A stretch of DNA of 64,000 nucleotides from Microbacterium sp. zg-Y1090 (GCF_030246945.1 NZ_CP126742.1:1984001-2048000), one strand, 5' to 3'; positions 20,669-29,359 are shown, counted from the stretch's first letter. The notes: a model not told the origin generated them from the letters alone. A program made the numbers and translations.

Positions 20669-22129
20669 TCAGCGGGCCGGATCAGCTTCCTCTGTCATCG
20701 TTCGCGGGCTCCCCTGGGCGAGCCTGCTGTGACGGCGCCCCCAGAGCAGATAGAACGCCAGCACCACGGCCAGCCAGACGGCGAACCAGACGTACGTCGA
20801 CCAGCCCAGACCCGAGATGAGGTACAGGCAGGCGACGATCGAGAGCACCGGCGTCACCGGATAGCCGGGCACGCGGAAGGCGCGCGGCAGGTCGGGGCGC
20901 GTGCGGCGCAGCACGAGCACGCCCACCGACACCACGATGAAGGCGACGAGGGTGCCCATCGACACCAGATCCCACAGGCTCGACAGCGGCACGAACCCCG
21001 CGAGCACGGCAACGACGCCCGCCACCACCACGGTGGAGAACACCGGAGTGTGCGTGCGCGGGTCGACACGCGCGAACGCCCGTGGCAGCAGACCGTCGCG
21101 CCCGATGGCGTAGAGGATGCGGGTCTGCCCGAACAGGATCACCAGCGTGACCGAGAAGATCGACACCACCGCGCCGGCAGCGAGCAGGGTCGCCGGCCAC
21201 GAGGCTCCCAGCACGTCCGACAGGATCACGGCGAGCCCGGCGCTCTGCTGGCCGGGGTCGGAGAAGTCCTGCCACGGCTGCGCGCCCACAGCGGCGACGG
21301 CGACGAACAGATACACGGTCACCACGATGGCCAGCGCGATCAGGATGGCGCGCGGCATCGACCGCTGCGGGTCGCGCACCTCGTCGCCCGCCGTCGATAC
21401 GGCATCCAGTCCGATGAAGGTGAAGAAGATGGTGCCGGCCGCCGCCGTGACACCGGCGGCGCCGTGGGGGGCGAAGTCGGCGAAGTTGTCGACGGTGAAG
21501 GCGGTGACCGCGATCGCGGCGAACATCAGGAGCACCGCCACCTTGATGACGACCATGACGGTGTTGACGACGGCGGACTCACGGGTGCCGCGCACGAGCA
21601 GCACAGCGCACAGGAGCACGAGCACGACGGCGGGCAGGTTGACGATGCCGCCCTCGCCGGGGGCCATGGTCAGCTCAGCGGGCAGGTTCCATCCGAACAG
21701 CGCATGGATGAGGTGGTCGAGGTATCCGCTCCATCCCGAGGAGACCGCGGCGGCCGAAACGCCGTACTCGAGCACGAGGCACGCGGCCACGCCCATCGCG
21801 ACGATCTCGCCGAGGGTCACGTAGGCGTAGGAGTAGGTGGACCCGGAGATCGGCACCGCCGAGGCCATCTCGGCGTAGCAGACCGCCGACAGCCCGGCGG
21901 CGATCGCGGCGATGACGAACGAGAGGAGCACCGCGGGCCCCGCCAGCGGCACGGACTCGTGCATCACGAAGAAGACGCCGGTGCCGACGGTGGCACCCAC
22001 TCCCAGCATCGCGAGCTGGAAGGTGCCGAGCCGGCGCACCAGTCCCCCGGTGTCCGCGGGTGCGTCGCCGGGTGCGACGATCGGCTTGCGACGGAACAAT
22101 TCACGCATCGCGCTCCCTGAAGGAGGCAT
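20669..22129 (-). CDS. APC family amino acid permease
   Basis: An integral membrane transporter of 486 residues with about 12-13 helices. The conserved first unwound helix GVGATVGTGVFFVM, the QxxxG-rich helices and the segment GRDGLLPRAFARVDPRTHTPV (loop 8-9) mark the cationic amino acid transporter/YfnA branch. The extra C-terminal helices (two after LWGRR-preceding segment) suit that branch. Substrate is not predictable beyond amino acids. I choose ATG 22129 with AAGGAGG eight bases upstream; ATG 22108 is an alternative with AGGGAG. It is divergent from the VOC dioxygenase-like gene with a 142-base intergenic region. Confidence 0.9.
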   Translation of the reverse strand: MPPSGSAMRELFRRKPIVAPGDAPADTGGLVRRLGTFQLAMLGVGATVGTGVFFVMHESVPLAGPAVLLSFVIAAIAAGLSAVCYAEMASAVPISGSTYSYAYVTLGEIVAMGVAACLVLEYGVSAAAVSSGWSGYLDHLIHALFGWNLPAELTMAPGEGGIVNLPAVVLVLLCAVLLVRGTRESAVVNTVMVVIKVAVLLMFAAIAVTAFTVDNFADFAPHGAAGVTAAAGTIFFTFIGLDAVSTAGDEVRDPQRSMPRAILIALAIVVTVYLFVAVAAVGAQPWQDFSDPGQQSAGLAVILSDVLGASWPATLLAAGAVVSIFSVTLVILFGQTRILYAIGRDGLLPRAFARVDPRTHTPVFSTVVVAGVVAVLAGFVPLSSLWDLVSMGTLVAFIVVSVGVLVLRRTRPDLPRAFRVPGYPVTPVLSIVACLYLISGLGWSTYVWFAVWLAVVLAFYLLWGRRHSRLAQGSPRTMTEEADPAR

Positions 22130-22271
22130 GGTCCCCTCCTTGCTGACGGCCGGGAACGATTGTAAACCCGGCTGCCTGAGTGCCCTTCCCAGGCCAGGTG
22201 GATCCATGCAGCGGAATACACAGCGGAGCGTGGACGTTGTGACGATCACCCGAAACCCGCTGGAGAATCGC

Positions 22272-23186
22272 ATGACCGCCCCCGCAGACGAACGCCACCT
22301 GAACGCCGACACCACGATGGGCGCGGTGACCCTGCGCGTCGCCGACCTCGAGACGATGAGCGGCTACTACGCCGCGGCCTTCGCCATGGAGCCCCTGGAG
22401 GACCGGGCGCGCGGGCGCGAGGTGCACCGGGTGCTCGGTCGCGGCACCACCCCGCTCGTGCGCCTCGTGCACACCCCCGACCTCCCCGTTGCGGCCCCCG
22501 GTCAGGCGGGACTGTTCCACACCGCCTTCCTTTTCGACGATGCCGCCGCCCTGGCGGCGACGGTGTACCGCGCCGCGCAGCATCCGCTCAGCCGCTTCAC
22601 CGGGTCGGCCGACCACCTCGTCAGCGAGGCGTTCTACTTCACTGACCCCGAGGGCAACGGCGTCGAGCTGTACACCGACCGCGACCGCTCTGAGTGGGTG
22701 CACGAGAACGGCCAGATCCGCATGGACACGATCGCGCTCGACCCGAACGAGTACCTGACCCGGCACCTGACGCAGGACGTGGTGGATGCCGGCCCCTCAC
22801 GTTCCGGCACCGTCGGCCACGTGCACCTGCAGGTGGGCGACATCGCCACAGCCCGCGGCTTCTACGTCGACGGGCTGGGGTTCGACGCGACCCTGTCGGC
22901 CTACCCGGGCGCGCTCTTCGCCTCGGCCGGCGGCTACCACCACCACGTCGCGATGAACATCTGGAACAGCCGCGGCGCCGGTCCGCGCGCCGCCGCGCTC
23001 GGGCTCGGGGACGTCGCGGTGACCGTTCCGGGCCGCGACGACCTCGACGCACTCGCCGCCAGACTGCGCGGCCGTGGCATCCGCTTCGACGCCGACGGGC
23101 GCTCGGTGCGCGTCGACGACCCGTGGGGCACCCGCGTGACCGTCGCGCTGGCCGACGCGACCACCGACGAGGTGCTGTCGCGCTGA
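22272..23186 (+). CDS. Two-domain VOC/extradiol dioxygenase-like protein (CatE type)
   Basis: Three hundred and four residues forming two VOC domains (about 15-135 and 175-290). The first has TLRVADLETMSGYY, a possible ligand His in GLFHTAFLF and GNGVELY; the second has GHVHLQVGDIATARGFY and YHHHVAMNIW. This is the arrangement of catechol-2,3-dioxygenase homologues such as Bacillus CatE, in which a 2-His-1-carboxylate site binds Fe(II). I infer metal-dependent ring cleavage or a glyoxalase-like role; no aromatic pathway genes are nearby. ATG 22272 follows GGAG; the frame is open upstream but without homology. Confidence 0.85.
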   Translation: MTAPADERHLNADTTMGAVTLRVADLETMSGYYAAAFAMEPLEDRARGREVHRVLGRGTTPLVRLVHTPDLPVAAPGQAGLFHTAFLFDDAAALAATVYRAAQHPLSRFTGSADHLVSEAFYFTDPEGNGVELYTDRDRSEWVHENGQIRMDTIALDPNEYLTRHLTQDVVDAGPSRSGTVGHVHLQVGDIATARGFYVDGLGFDATLSAYPGALFASAGGYHHHVAMNIWNSRGAGPRAAALGLGDVAVTVPGRDDLDALAARLRGRGIRFDADGRSVRVDDPWGTRVTVALADATTDEVLSR

Positions 23187-23233
23187 CGTCGCAATTCCCG
23201 GCCCTCGCACTGACGCCGCGACGCCCCGCGGCC

Positions 23234-23239
23234 TAGCGT
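23234..23239 (+). promoter_or_regulatory. -10 element of the FUSC-family gene, leaderless
   Basis: TAGCGT, seven bases before the GTG at 23247; this decides among four in-frame GTG codons. Confidence 0.45.
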
Positions 23240-23246
23240 GGTGCGC

Positions 23247-24284
23247 GTGCCCGTGTCATTCCGCTTCGCCTCAGCTGTGCGCGCCGACCGCCGGCTGCCG
23301 CTCGTGCTGCTGTCGAAGGCGGCGCTGGCGACGGTCGCGGCGTGGGTGATCACGGGAGCGATCCTCCCCGGTTCGCCGCCGGTGTTCGCTTCCATCGCGG
23401 CACTGCTGATCGTGCAGCCGAGCGCCAACCAGTCGGCGACCAAGGCCGTCGAGCGCAGCGTCGGGGTGACCGCGGGTGTCGCGATCGGCTCGTCTCTGGG
23501 ACTCGCCTTCGGGACGCAGCCGTGGGTCGTGCCGGCGGCGATCGTGACCGCTCTGCTGTTCGCGTGGATTCTGCGCATGACCCCGGGGGTCAGCAACCAG
23601 ACGGTCATCAGCGCGATCCTCGTGCTGGCTCTGGGCGTGTCGACACCGGGGTACGCCGGCGCCCGCATCGTCGAGACGATCATCGGCGCGCTCATCGGGC
23701 TGACGGTGAGCGTGGCGCTCGCCCCCACCGTCCCCGTCGCAGAAGCGCGCGAGCGCGTGGACGCGCTGGGGCTGGAGATCGCCGCGACGCTCGACCGGCT
23801 CGCCGAGGCGTTCGAGAACAAGCACTCCGCGCAGGAGCTCGAAGGGATGCTGCTGACGGCGCGGCTGCTGCGGCCCATGCGCGAGGCGGCGACGACCGCC
23901 ATGAAGGCGGCGACCGACGCCCTCACCCTCAACCCGCGGGCGCCGCGCTACCGCGACCAGTTGGCGCAGCTGCAGGATCTGCTGGAGCGCTTCTCCGGCA
24001 TCGTGATCCAGGTCATCGGCATGACGAGGGCCGTCCGCGACCACGGACCCGACGACCTCGCCCGCGAGCCGGCGTCACCGGCGATCGCCGAGCAGCTGCG
24101 CCGGGCGGCCCACGACCTGCGCCTTCTCACGAGCGCCCCCGACGACATGGTCGCCCCCGACGAGGAGCCCGCGCTGACGCGGCCGCTGCAGATCCAGACC
24201 CCCTCGTCGGGCAACTGGGCGCTGATCGGCTCGATCCTCGTCGACCTGCGCCGCGTGCATCAGGCGATCACCGACCCGCTGTGA
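23247..24284 (+). CDS. FUSC-family (aromatic acid exporter-like) membrane protein
   Basis: A 345-residue inner-membrane protein with about six helices in residues 15-155, followed by a long soluble helical part. The conserved hydrophobic block with ASIAALLIVQPSANQSATKA and GVSNQTVISAILVLALG is the FUSC/AaeB-type core seen in exporters of aromatic acids or fusaric acid; the substrate is unproved. Four GTG codons in frame could start it (23238, 23241, 23247, 23253); GTG 23247 has the leaderless promoter spacing used at many genes here. Its 3' end overlaps the convergent YchJ gene by 17 bases. Confidence 0.82.
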   Translation: MPVSFRFASAVRADRRLPLVLLSKAALATVAAWVITGAILPGSPPVFASIAALLIVQPSANQSATKAVERSVGVTAGVAIGSSLGLAFGTQPWVVPAAIVTALLFAWILRMTPGVSNQTVISAILVLALGVSTPGYAGARIVETIIGALIGLTVSVALAPTVPVAEARERVDALGLEIAATLDRLAEAFENKHSAQELEGMLLTARLLRPMREAATTAMKAATDALTLNPRAPRYRDQLAQLQDLLERFSGIVIQVIGMTRAVRDHGPDDLAREPASPAIAEQLRRAAHDLRLLTSAPDDMVAPDEEPALTRPLQIQTPSSGNWALIGSILVDLRRVHQAITDPL

Positions 24285-24663
24285 CCGGCGGGTCGATGAC
24301 CCCGTCGAGGTACCACCAGCGCTCGCTCTGACGCACGAACCGGCTGCGCTCGTGCAGCACGCCGCGCGCGCCGCCCTGGCTCCACGACGCGCGGAACTCC
24401 ACGGTTCCGCGCTTGTCCCCCGCCTCGGCCGAGACGATCTCGAGCCCGCGCCACCGCAGACCGGGTTCGAGGTCGAGGTTCTCGGGACGGGTGCCGGGAT
24501 GCCAGGTCTGCGCGAGATACGCGGCATCGCCGACGGCGAAGGCGGTGTAGCGCGAGCGCATGAGGGCTTCGGGTGTCGGTGCGGGGATGCCGCCGAGGTA
24601 CCGGCCGCAGCAGGCGGCGAGCGCCGCACCGCTTCCGCAGGGGCAAGGCTGGTCGTCACGCAT
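24268..24663 (-). CDS. YchJ-family SEC-C motif protein
   Basis: One hundred and thirty-one residues. The N terminus CPCGSG...AACCGRY is the SEC-C zinc-binding motif, also found at the end of SecA, and the rest (TPEALMRSRYTAFAVGDAAYLAQTWHP...ERSRFVRQSERWWYLDG) is the UPF0225/YchJ NTF2-like domain. Function is unknown; the family may bind translocase or ribosome partners through zinc. I use ATG 24663, next to the motif, rather than an upstream ATG. The 3' end overlaps the convergent exporter gene, with no room for a terminator between them. Confidence 0.9.
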   Translation of the reverse strand: MRDDQPCPCGSGAALAACCGRYLGGIPAPTPEALMRSRYTAFAVGDAAYLAQTWHPGTRPENLDLEPGLRWRGLEIVSAEAGDKRGTVEFRASWSQGGARGVLHERSRFVRQSERWWYLDGVIDPPVTAGR

Positions 24664-24744
24664 GGTGCTGCCAGTCTCGCACCGCTTTGACACCTCTCCT
24701 CCCCCGGCCTAGCGTTCAGGCGCAGCCGCATCGTGAGGAGCACC

Positions 24745-25413
24745 GTGACCGCAGCGAACAGCGCGCACGTCGTACGCAGCCCGCAGTTCTGGTGGCGGGT
24801 CGCGACGCTCGCCGCCTGCCTGGTGGGGCTGTCGACCGGCAACCACCGTCTGGTGTTCTTCACGATCCAGAGCAACGTGATCGTCTTCGCCTACGTCGCC
24901 GGCGCCCTGTACTGGATGCTGCGGCGCGGCACCACCGACGCCCCCGCCCCGCGACTGCGCGGTGGCGTGGTCACCTGGATCCTCACCACGGCTCTGGTCT
25001 CCCACGTCTTGCTGAACCTCGGCGCAAACCCGCTGCCCGGGCTCGTCGTCGCCGACCCCGACACCGCGCTGGCGAACCGCTCACTGTTCCTGCTGCACTA
25101 CGTCGTGCCGGCCATGGTGCTCGTGGACTGGCTGCTGTTCGGCCCGCGGCGCGCGGTGCGCTGGCGGGATGCCGCGCTGTGGCTGCTGTACCCCGCCGCC
25201 TACGCCGTGGTCACCCTGGCGCGCGGTGTCTTGTTCCCCACCATCGCCGACCGGTTCCCGTACCCCTTCCTCGACATCGACGCCCTCGGACCCGGAGGCG
25301 TCGCCCTCGGCATCGTGCAGGTCGTCGTGGTGATCGCCGTGATCGCGATCGGGGTGATCGCGCTCGACCGGGCGTCGGCCGCCGTGGGCGATCTCGTGCA
25401 GCGTCGGCGCTAG
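24745..25413 (+). CDS. Pr6Pr-family membrane protein
   Basis: A 222-residue protein with about six membrane helices. The FFTIQSNVIVFAYVAGALYW motif and the later LLHYVVPAMVLVDWLLF and YPFLDIDALGPGG segments are typical of the Pr6Pr family, which is widespread in actinobacteria and of unknown function. GTG 24745 is preferred because GAGGAG precedes it by four bases; GTG 24733 is in frame as well. A TAGCGT hexamer at 24710-24715 is a plausible -10 giving a leader of about 28 bases. It is divergent from the ychJ-like gene. Confidence 0.85.
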   Translation: MTAANSAHVVRSPQFWWRVATLAACLVGLSTGNHRLVFFTIQSNVIVFAYVAGALYWMLRRGTTDAPAPRLRGGVVTWILTTALVSHVLLNLGANPLPGLVVADPDTALANRSLFLLHYVVPAMVLVDWLLFGPRRAVRWRDAALWLLYPAAYAVVTLARGVLFPTIADRFPYPFLDIDALGPGGVALGIVQVVVVIAVIAIGVIALDRASAAVGDLVQRRR

Positions 25414-25456
25414 CCGCCTGCTGTGGATAACCGGATGCCGCGCCGCGCCTGGCCGG

Positions 25457-25462
25457 TAGCGT
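25457..25462 (+). promoter_or_regulatory. -10 element of the lipoprotein gene, leaderless
   Basis: TAGCGT, six bases before the ATG at 25469; excludes the in-frame GTG at 25463. Confidence 0.55.
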
Positions 25463-25468
25463 GTGCGC

Positions 25469-26014
25469 ATGAACTCACGGAGCGTCGTCGCTGCGGTGGG
25501 TGCGGCCGTGATCGTCGCCCTGCTGACGGCCTGCACGCCCGAGCCGCAACCCGCTCCCACGCCCACGCCCACTTCCACGGCCTTCGCGAGCGAGGCGGAC
25601 GCGTTCGCCGCCGCCGAGGAGACGTACCGCGCGTACGTCGACGCCCTGAACCAGGTGGATCTGAGCGACCCGGCGACGTTCGAGGCCGTGTACGCGTGGA
25701 CGACGGGAGAGGCGAATGCGGCTTCCCGCCAGTCGTTCTCGCAGATGCATGCCGAGGGACTGACCGTCGGCGGCGTGAGCACCCCGACCGTCGTGGAGGC
25801 GCGGAGCAGTGAGGACGCACCCGATGGCGTCGAGGTCGCCGTCTGCGTGGACGTCTCGCAGGTGACTCTTGTCAATCCGTCCAACGAGTCCGTTGTGGCG
25901 CCGGACCGGAGAGACGTCCAGTCTTTGCTCCTCGATTTGGAGGTCGGGGAGACCCCCACGGGGTGGAGCATCTCGCTCATCTCGGGGCGCGAGGGCGAGC
26001 CAGCATGCAGCTAG
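25469..26014 (+). CDS. Predicted lipoprotein of unknown function
   Basis: One hundred and eighty-one residues starting with a signal peptide and lipobox (VALLTAC, Cys22), so it should be exported and lipid-anchored by Lgt and LspA. A short proline-threonine linker follows (PQPAPTPTPTSTA). The mature part (about 40-181) has a helix rich in EADAFAAAEETYRAYVDALN and ends in a beta-rich region that resembles small NTF2-like lipoprotein domains of actinobacteria, but I cannot name a family. It overlaps the next gene by ten bases and is most likely cotranscribed with it. Confidence 0.85.
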   Translation: MNSRSVVAAVGAAVIVALLTACTPEPQPAPTPTPTSTAFASEADAFAAAEETYRAYVDALNQVDLSDPATFEAVYAWTTGEANAASRQSFSQMHAEGLTVGGVSTPTVVEARSSEDAPDGVEVAVCVDVSQVTLVNPSNESVVAPDRRDVQSLLLDLEVGETPTGWSISLISGREGEPACS

Positions 26015-26784
26015 GAGCAACGCTCGCAGTTCTCATGCTCGTGGCAGGGTCCGCCACGGGTGGCGGTTCGAATCCGTGTCACGCCGGGACGTGGGGCGGA
26101 AACTGCGACGTGACCAACACCGGCGGGTCGGTCGAGGTCGGCGGCTCCTACGGCGAGGGCGGGGCCGGCGGTGGCCGAGGCGGGGGCGGCGGGAGCGGCA
26201 TCCGGCCTGAACCGCCCGCTCCTGCACCCGCGCCGGCACCCGCGCCCACGTGCAATCCGGTCGTCGGGTGCCGTGGCACCTACACGGTGTGGACGCCGCC
26301 CGAGGTCACGATCAGCGACCTCGCGTCGTTCACGCCGGCGCGACCGTCGTTCTCCGGCGAGCCGGCGGGCATCGCCGTGCGCGGCATGGCGGCGAACTTC
26401 GTCGCTTCGGCGACCGAGCAGCAGCTCACCGGTGAGCTGTTCGACCTGCCCGTGACGGTGAGGTTCGTCCCGGCATCCTTCGTGTTCGACTACGGCGACG
26501 GCACCGTGCGCGCCACCCGGTCCGGCGGCGCCTCCTGGCCGCAGCTGGGGCAGGCGCAGTTCACCCAGACGCCGACCAGCCACGCCTACGCCCAGCGCGG
26601 CACCTACACGGCATCCGTCACCGTCCGCTACGCCGCCGCGGTCGACTTCGGCACCGGCACCTGGCGCGAGGTGCCGGGATTCGTCGATGCGACCACAGGC
26701 GGGTACGACGTGCGGGTGGTGGAGGTGCTCACCGCACTCGTCGACCGCACCTGCATCGAGAACCCCGCGGGTCCCGGCTGCTGA
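26005..26784 (+). CDS. Secreted PKD-like domain protein with three cysteine pairs
   Basis: A 259-residue exported protein. After a hydrophobic N terminus (residues 4-16) comes a glycine-rich stretch (about 40-65), a proline-alanine repeat (68-81), and a PKD-like beta domain (about 150-215) with the hallmark FDYGDGT and HAYAQRGTYTASVTV. Six cysteines form three close pairs (25/34, 83/89, 250/259), probably disulfides, which suits a location outside the membrane. The start is uncertain: ATG 26005 overlaps the lipoprotein stop, while GTG 25963 would add 14 residues with two arginines and give a better signal peptide. No sortase motif is present. It is likely paired with the lipoprotein; function is unknown. 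Confidence 0.72.
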   Translation: MQLGATLAVLMLVAGSATGGGSNPCHAGTWGGNCDVTNTGGSVEVGGSYGEGGAGGGRGGGGGSGIRPEPPAPAPAPAPAPTCNPVVGCRGTYTVWTPPEVTISDLASFTPARPSFSGEPAGIAVRGMAANFVASATEQQLTGELFDLPVTVRFVPASFVFDYGDGTVRATRSGGASWPQLGQAQFTQTPTSHAYAQRGTYTASVTVRYAAAVDFGTGTWREVPGFVDATTGGYDVRVVEVLTALVDRTCIENPAGPGC

Positions 26785-26790
26785 CGGGGT

Positions 26791-27015
26791 CTACCCCTCT
26801 GGCCGCACGGCCCCACGCAGCTCCATCGCGGCGCGCGCGTACCGGACGGTGAGAACACCGGACACGAAGAGGATCCCCGCCCCGGCGATGACCCCGAAGC
26901 CGTCGCGCCCGTTCACGACCTGAGCGACCAGGATCGACGCCCCCGAGAGGGCGGCGAGACCATACAGCGCGACCAGGCCGACAGCGGTGCGGAGCGTGAG
27001 AGCCGACATGAGCAT
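26791..27015 (-). CDS. Small two-helix membrane protein
   Basis: Seventy-four residues with two hydrophobic helices (about 10-32 and 40-60) and a basic C-terminal tail (RYARAAMELRG). No family recognised. ATG 27015 or 27009 could start it; there is only a weak ribosome site. It sits six bases past the PKD-like gene stop on the opposite strand and 21 bases downstream of the ABM monooxygenase gene, with which it may be cotranscribed. Confidence 0.6.
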   Translation of the reverse strand: MLMSALTLRTAVGLVALYGLAALSGASILVAQVVNGRDGFGVIAGAGILFVSGVLTVRYARAAMELRGAVRPEG

Positions 27016-27036
27016 GGCGACAACCTACATGCGCCG

Positions 27037-27348
27037 TTACTCCGCCCCGCTGCGCAGCGGCGAGCCGACGACCTCGAATCGTTGCCCACCCATCGCGCCG
27101 GACAGCAAGGGACGGGCTTCGGAGATCGCTGCCCGCACAGACGGCAGATCGAGCGATGCCCGGTGGGCGTCGGCCGATGTCCAGAGTTCGACCACGAAGA
27201 CCGTGTCCGGCTCCTCCTCGGAGATGCCGACCTCGTAGAGCAGGCAGCCGACGGCGGCAAGGTCGGCGGAGGGGCGCGTGAGCAGGGCGACCAGCTCGTC
27301 GCGCTTGCCCGGGATCGTCCCCAGGGTGCCGGTGTTCGCGAATGTCAT
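27037..27348 (-). CDS. ABM-domain (antibiotic biosynthesis monooxygenase-like) protein
   Basis: One hundred and three residues of the dimeric ferredoxin-like ABM fold: GTLGTIPGKRDELVALLTRP, then CLLYEVGISEEEPDTVFVVELW and the closing helix HRASLDLPSVRAAI. Members oxidise small aromatic molecules without cofactor or degrade heme, while many have no known substrate. ATG 27348 fits the domain start; the frame is open upstream in low-complexity sequence. It is divergent from the 5'-3' exonuclease gene across 67 bases. Confidence 0.85.
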   Translation of the reverse strand: MTFANTGTLGTIPGKRDELVALLTRPSADLAAVGCLLYEVGISEEEPDTVFVVELWTSADAHRASLDLPSVRAAISEARPLLSGAMGGQRFEVVGSPLRSGAE

Positions 27349-27403
27349 GCGCGAAGCCTGCCGGCAGCCTCCGACATCCGCTCCGACCGATCGGCGCCCG
27401 TGC

Positions 27404-27409
27404 CAGGAT
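27404..27409 (+). promoter_or_regulatory. -10-like element of the exonuclease gene
   Basis: CAGGAT, six bases before the GTG at 27416. It departs from TANNNT in the first base, so this is a weaker case than the others. Confidence 0.35.
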
Positions 27410-27415
27410 GAGCCC

Positions 27416-28342
27416 GTGACTGACCGCCTCATGTTGCTCGACACCGCGTCGCTGTACTTCCGCGCGTTCTACGGCGTGCCCGACAAGGTGCGCTCCCCCG
27501 ACGGAACTCCCATCAACGCCGTGCGCGGGCTGCTCGACATGATCGCCAAGCTCACGACGACCTACGACCCGACCGACATGGTCGCCTGCTGGGATGACGA
27601 CTGGCGTCCGCAGTGGCGCGTCGACCTCATCCCGACGTACAAGACGCACCGCGTCGCCGAAACGGTCACCGGAGCGCCCGACGTCGAGCAGGTGCCCGAC
27701 CCGCTGGAGGCGCAGATCCCGGTGATTCGCGACGCCCTCGCCCTGCTGGGCATCCCGGTCGTCGGGCTTGCCGACCACGAGGCCGACGACGTCATCGGCA
27801 CGCTCGCGACCCGGGCGACCATGCCGGTCGACATCGTCACCGGCGACCGCGACCTCTTCCAGCTCGTCGACGACGCCCGCGGCGTGCGGGTGATCTACAC
27901 CGCCCGCGGCATGAGCAACCTCGAAGTCGTCACCGATGCGACCGTCGTGACCAAGTACCGCATCCTGCCGACCCAGTACGCCGACTACGCCACGCTGCGC
28001 GGCGACGCCTCCGACGGCCTGCCGGGGGTCGCCGGAATCGGCGAGAAGACCGCCGCGACGCTGCTCGCCGCGCACGGGGACCTCGAGGGCATCCGGGCCG
28101 CCGCCGCCGCGAGCGAGGGGATGTCCGCCACCGTCGCGAGCCGCATCCTCGCCGCCGCCGACTACCTCGACGTCGCCCCGACGGTGGTGAAGGTCGTCAC
28201 CGACCTCGCCATCGCGGCCCCCGCGTCGCGGCTGCGCGCACCGGATGCCGCGGCGCGCGAGGCGGCACAGGCGTTCGCCGAACGGTGGGGGCTCGGCACC
28301 TCGATGACGCGCGCCCTGGACGCGCTCGCCACCCGCGGCTGA
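27416..28342 (+). CDS. Stand-alone 5'-3' exonuclease/flap endonuclease (FEN family)
   Basis: A 308-residue nuclease equal to the N-terminal exonuclease domain of DNA polymerase I. Metal-binding acidic residues are present: Asp9 (LLDTASLYFRAFYG), the pair in CWDDDW, EADDVIG, TGDRDLFQLV and the RGDASDGLPGV motif, followed by a helix-3-turn-helix (AGIGEKTAATLLAAHG). It resembles FenA of mycobacteria, which is separate from PolA and removes RNA primers and flaps. The start is GTG 27416; ATG 27431 would remove the first five residues but keep Asp9. It converges on a PHP phosphoesterase with 12 bases between stops. Confidence 0.92.
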   Translation: MTDRLMLLDTASLYFRAFYGVPDKVRSPDGTPINAVRGLLDMIAKLTTTYDPTDMVACWDDDWRPQWRVDLIPTYKTHRVAETVTGAPDVEQVPDPLEAQIPVIRDALALLGIPVVGLADHEADDVIGTLATRATMPVDIVTGDRDLFQLVDDARGVRVIYTARGMSNLEVVTDATVVTKYRILPTQYADYATLRGDASDGLPGVAGIGEKTAATLLAAHGDLEGIRAAAAASEGMSATVASRILAAADYLDVAPTVVKVVTDLAIAAPASRLRAPDAAAREAAQAFAERWGLGTSMTRALDALATRG

Positions 28343-28354
28343 GACCCGCGCGGT

Positions 28355-29353
28355 TCAGCGCCGCCGGCCGGTCCACTCCCGCAGACGATCCAGCGGCCAC
28401 GTCGTGACGATGCGGTCGGCGGGCACCCCTGCGCGCTCGGCCCGCGCCGCGCCGTGATCGATCAGGGAGAGCTGCCCGGGCGCGTGGGCGTCGGAGTCGA
28501 TCGAGAACAGGCATCCGAGCTCGAGCGCGAGCGCAAGCAGGTCATCGGGCGGGTCCTGCCTCTCCGGGCGGGAGTTGATCTCCACCGCCACCCCATGCTC
28601 GGCGCAGGCGGTGAACACCGCGCGGGCATCGAACTGCGACGGCGGGCGCGTGCCGCGCGAGCCTTCGACGAGCCGGCCGGTCACATGGCCGAGAACGTCC
28701 ACCTGAGGGTCGGATGCCGCGGCGACGAGGCGGCGCGTCATCGGGCCCCGCTCCATTCGCAGCTTCGAATGCGCCGACGCGACCACGATGTCGAGATCGG
28801 CGAGGAGATCCTCCTGCTGGTCGAGCGCACCGTCGTCGAGGATGTCGACCTCGATGCCGCTGAGCAGGGTGAACCCCTCACCGCTGAACTCCGGGAGCAG
28901 GGCGAGCTGCTCGCGCAGCCGTTCCGCCGACAGCCCGTTGGCCACCCGCAGGCGCGGCGAATGGTCGGTGAGGGCCAGATACTCGTGGCCCAGTGCACGG
29001 CCGGCCTGGGCCATGAGGTCGATCGACGTCAAGCCGTCCGACCAGTCGGAGTGGCTGTGCAGGTCGCCACGCAGCAGCGCCCGCAGGCCCGAGCCCACGG
29101 GTGCGACGCCGGCGCTCTCGCGCAGTTCGGCGAGATAGGCCGGAACGTCGCCTGCGAGGGCCTCCTGGATGACGGCGAAGGTCGAATCGCCGATCCCCTT
29201 GCGCCGCCGCAGCGCCGCGGTGTCACGCAGCTCGGCGTCGTCGAGGCCCTCGATCGCAGCCGCGGCAGCGCGGAACGCCTTCGACCGGTAGCGGGAGGCG
29301 CGCTCGCGCTCGAGCAGCGAGGCGATCTCACTCAGCGCGTCATACGGATGCAT
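28355..29353 (-). CDS. PHP-domain phosphoesterase with PolX-like layout
   Basis: Three hundred and thirty-two residues. The N terminus (about 1-75) is helical with a helix-hairpin-helix-like stretch (RRRKGIGDSTFAVIQEAL), and the PHP domain (about 93-325) has every metal-binding motif: HSHSDWSDG, LTDHSP, GIEVDILDDG, ASAHSKL, GHVTGRL, EINSRPE and SIDSDAHAP. This is the C-terminal half of PolX-type polymerases without the polymerase core, so a 3'-5' exonuclease or phosphatase role is likely. ATG 29353 follows TACTCT by six bases. It faces the FEN-type nuclease and may work with it in repair, which is inference from context. Confidence 0.88.
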   Translation of the reverse strand: MHPYDALSEIASLLERERASRYRSKAFRAAAAAIEGLDDAELRDTAALRRRKGIGDSTFAVIQEALAGDVPAYLAELRESAGVAPVGSGLRALLRGDLHSHSDWSDGLTSIDLMAQAGRALGHEYLALTDHSPRLRVANGLSAERLREQLALLPEFSGEGFTLLSGIEVDILDDGALDQQEDLLADLDIVVASAHSKLRMERGPMTRRLVAAASDPQVDVLGHVTGRLVEGSRGTRPPSQFDARAVFTACAEHGVAVEINSRPERQDPPDDLLALALELGCLFSIDSDAHAPGQLSLIDHGAARAERAGVPADRIVTTWPLDRLREWTGRRR

Positions 29354-29359
29354 GGCGAC

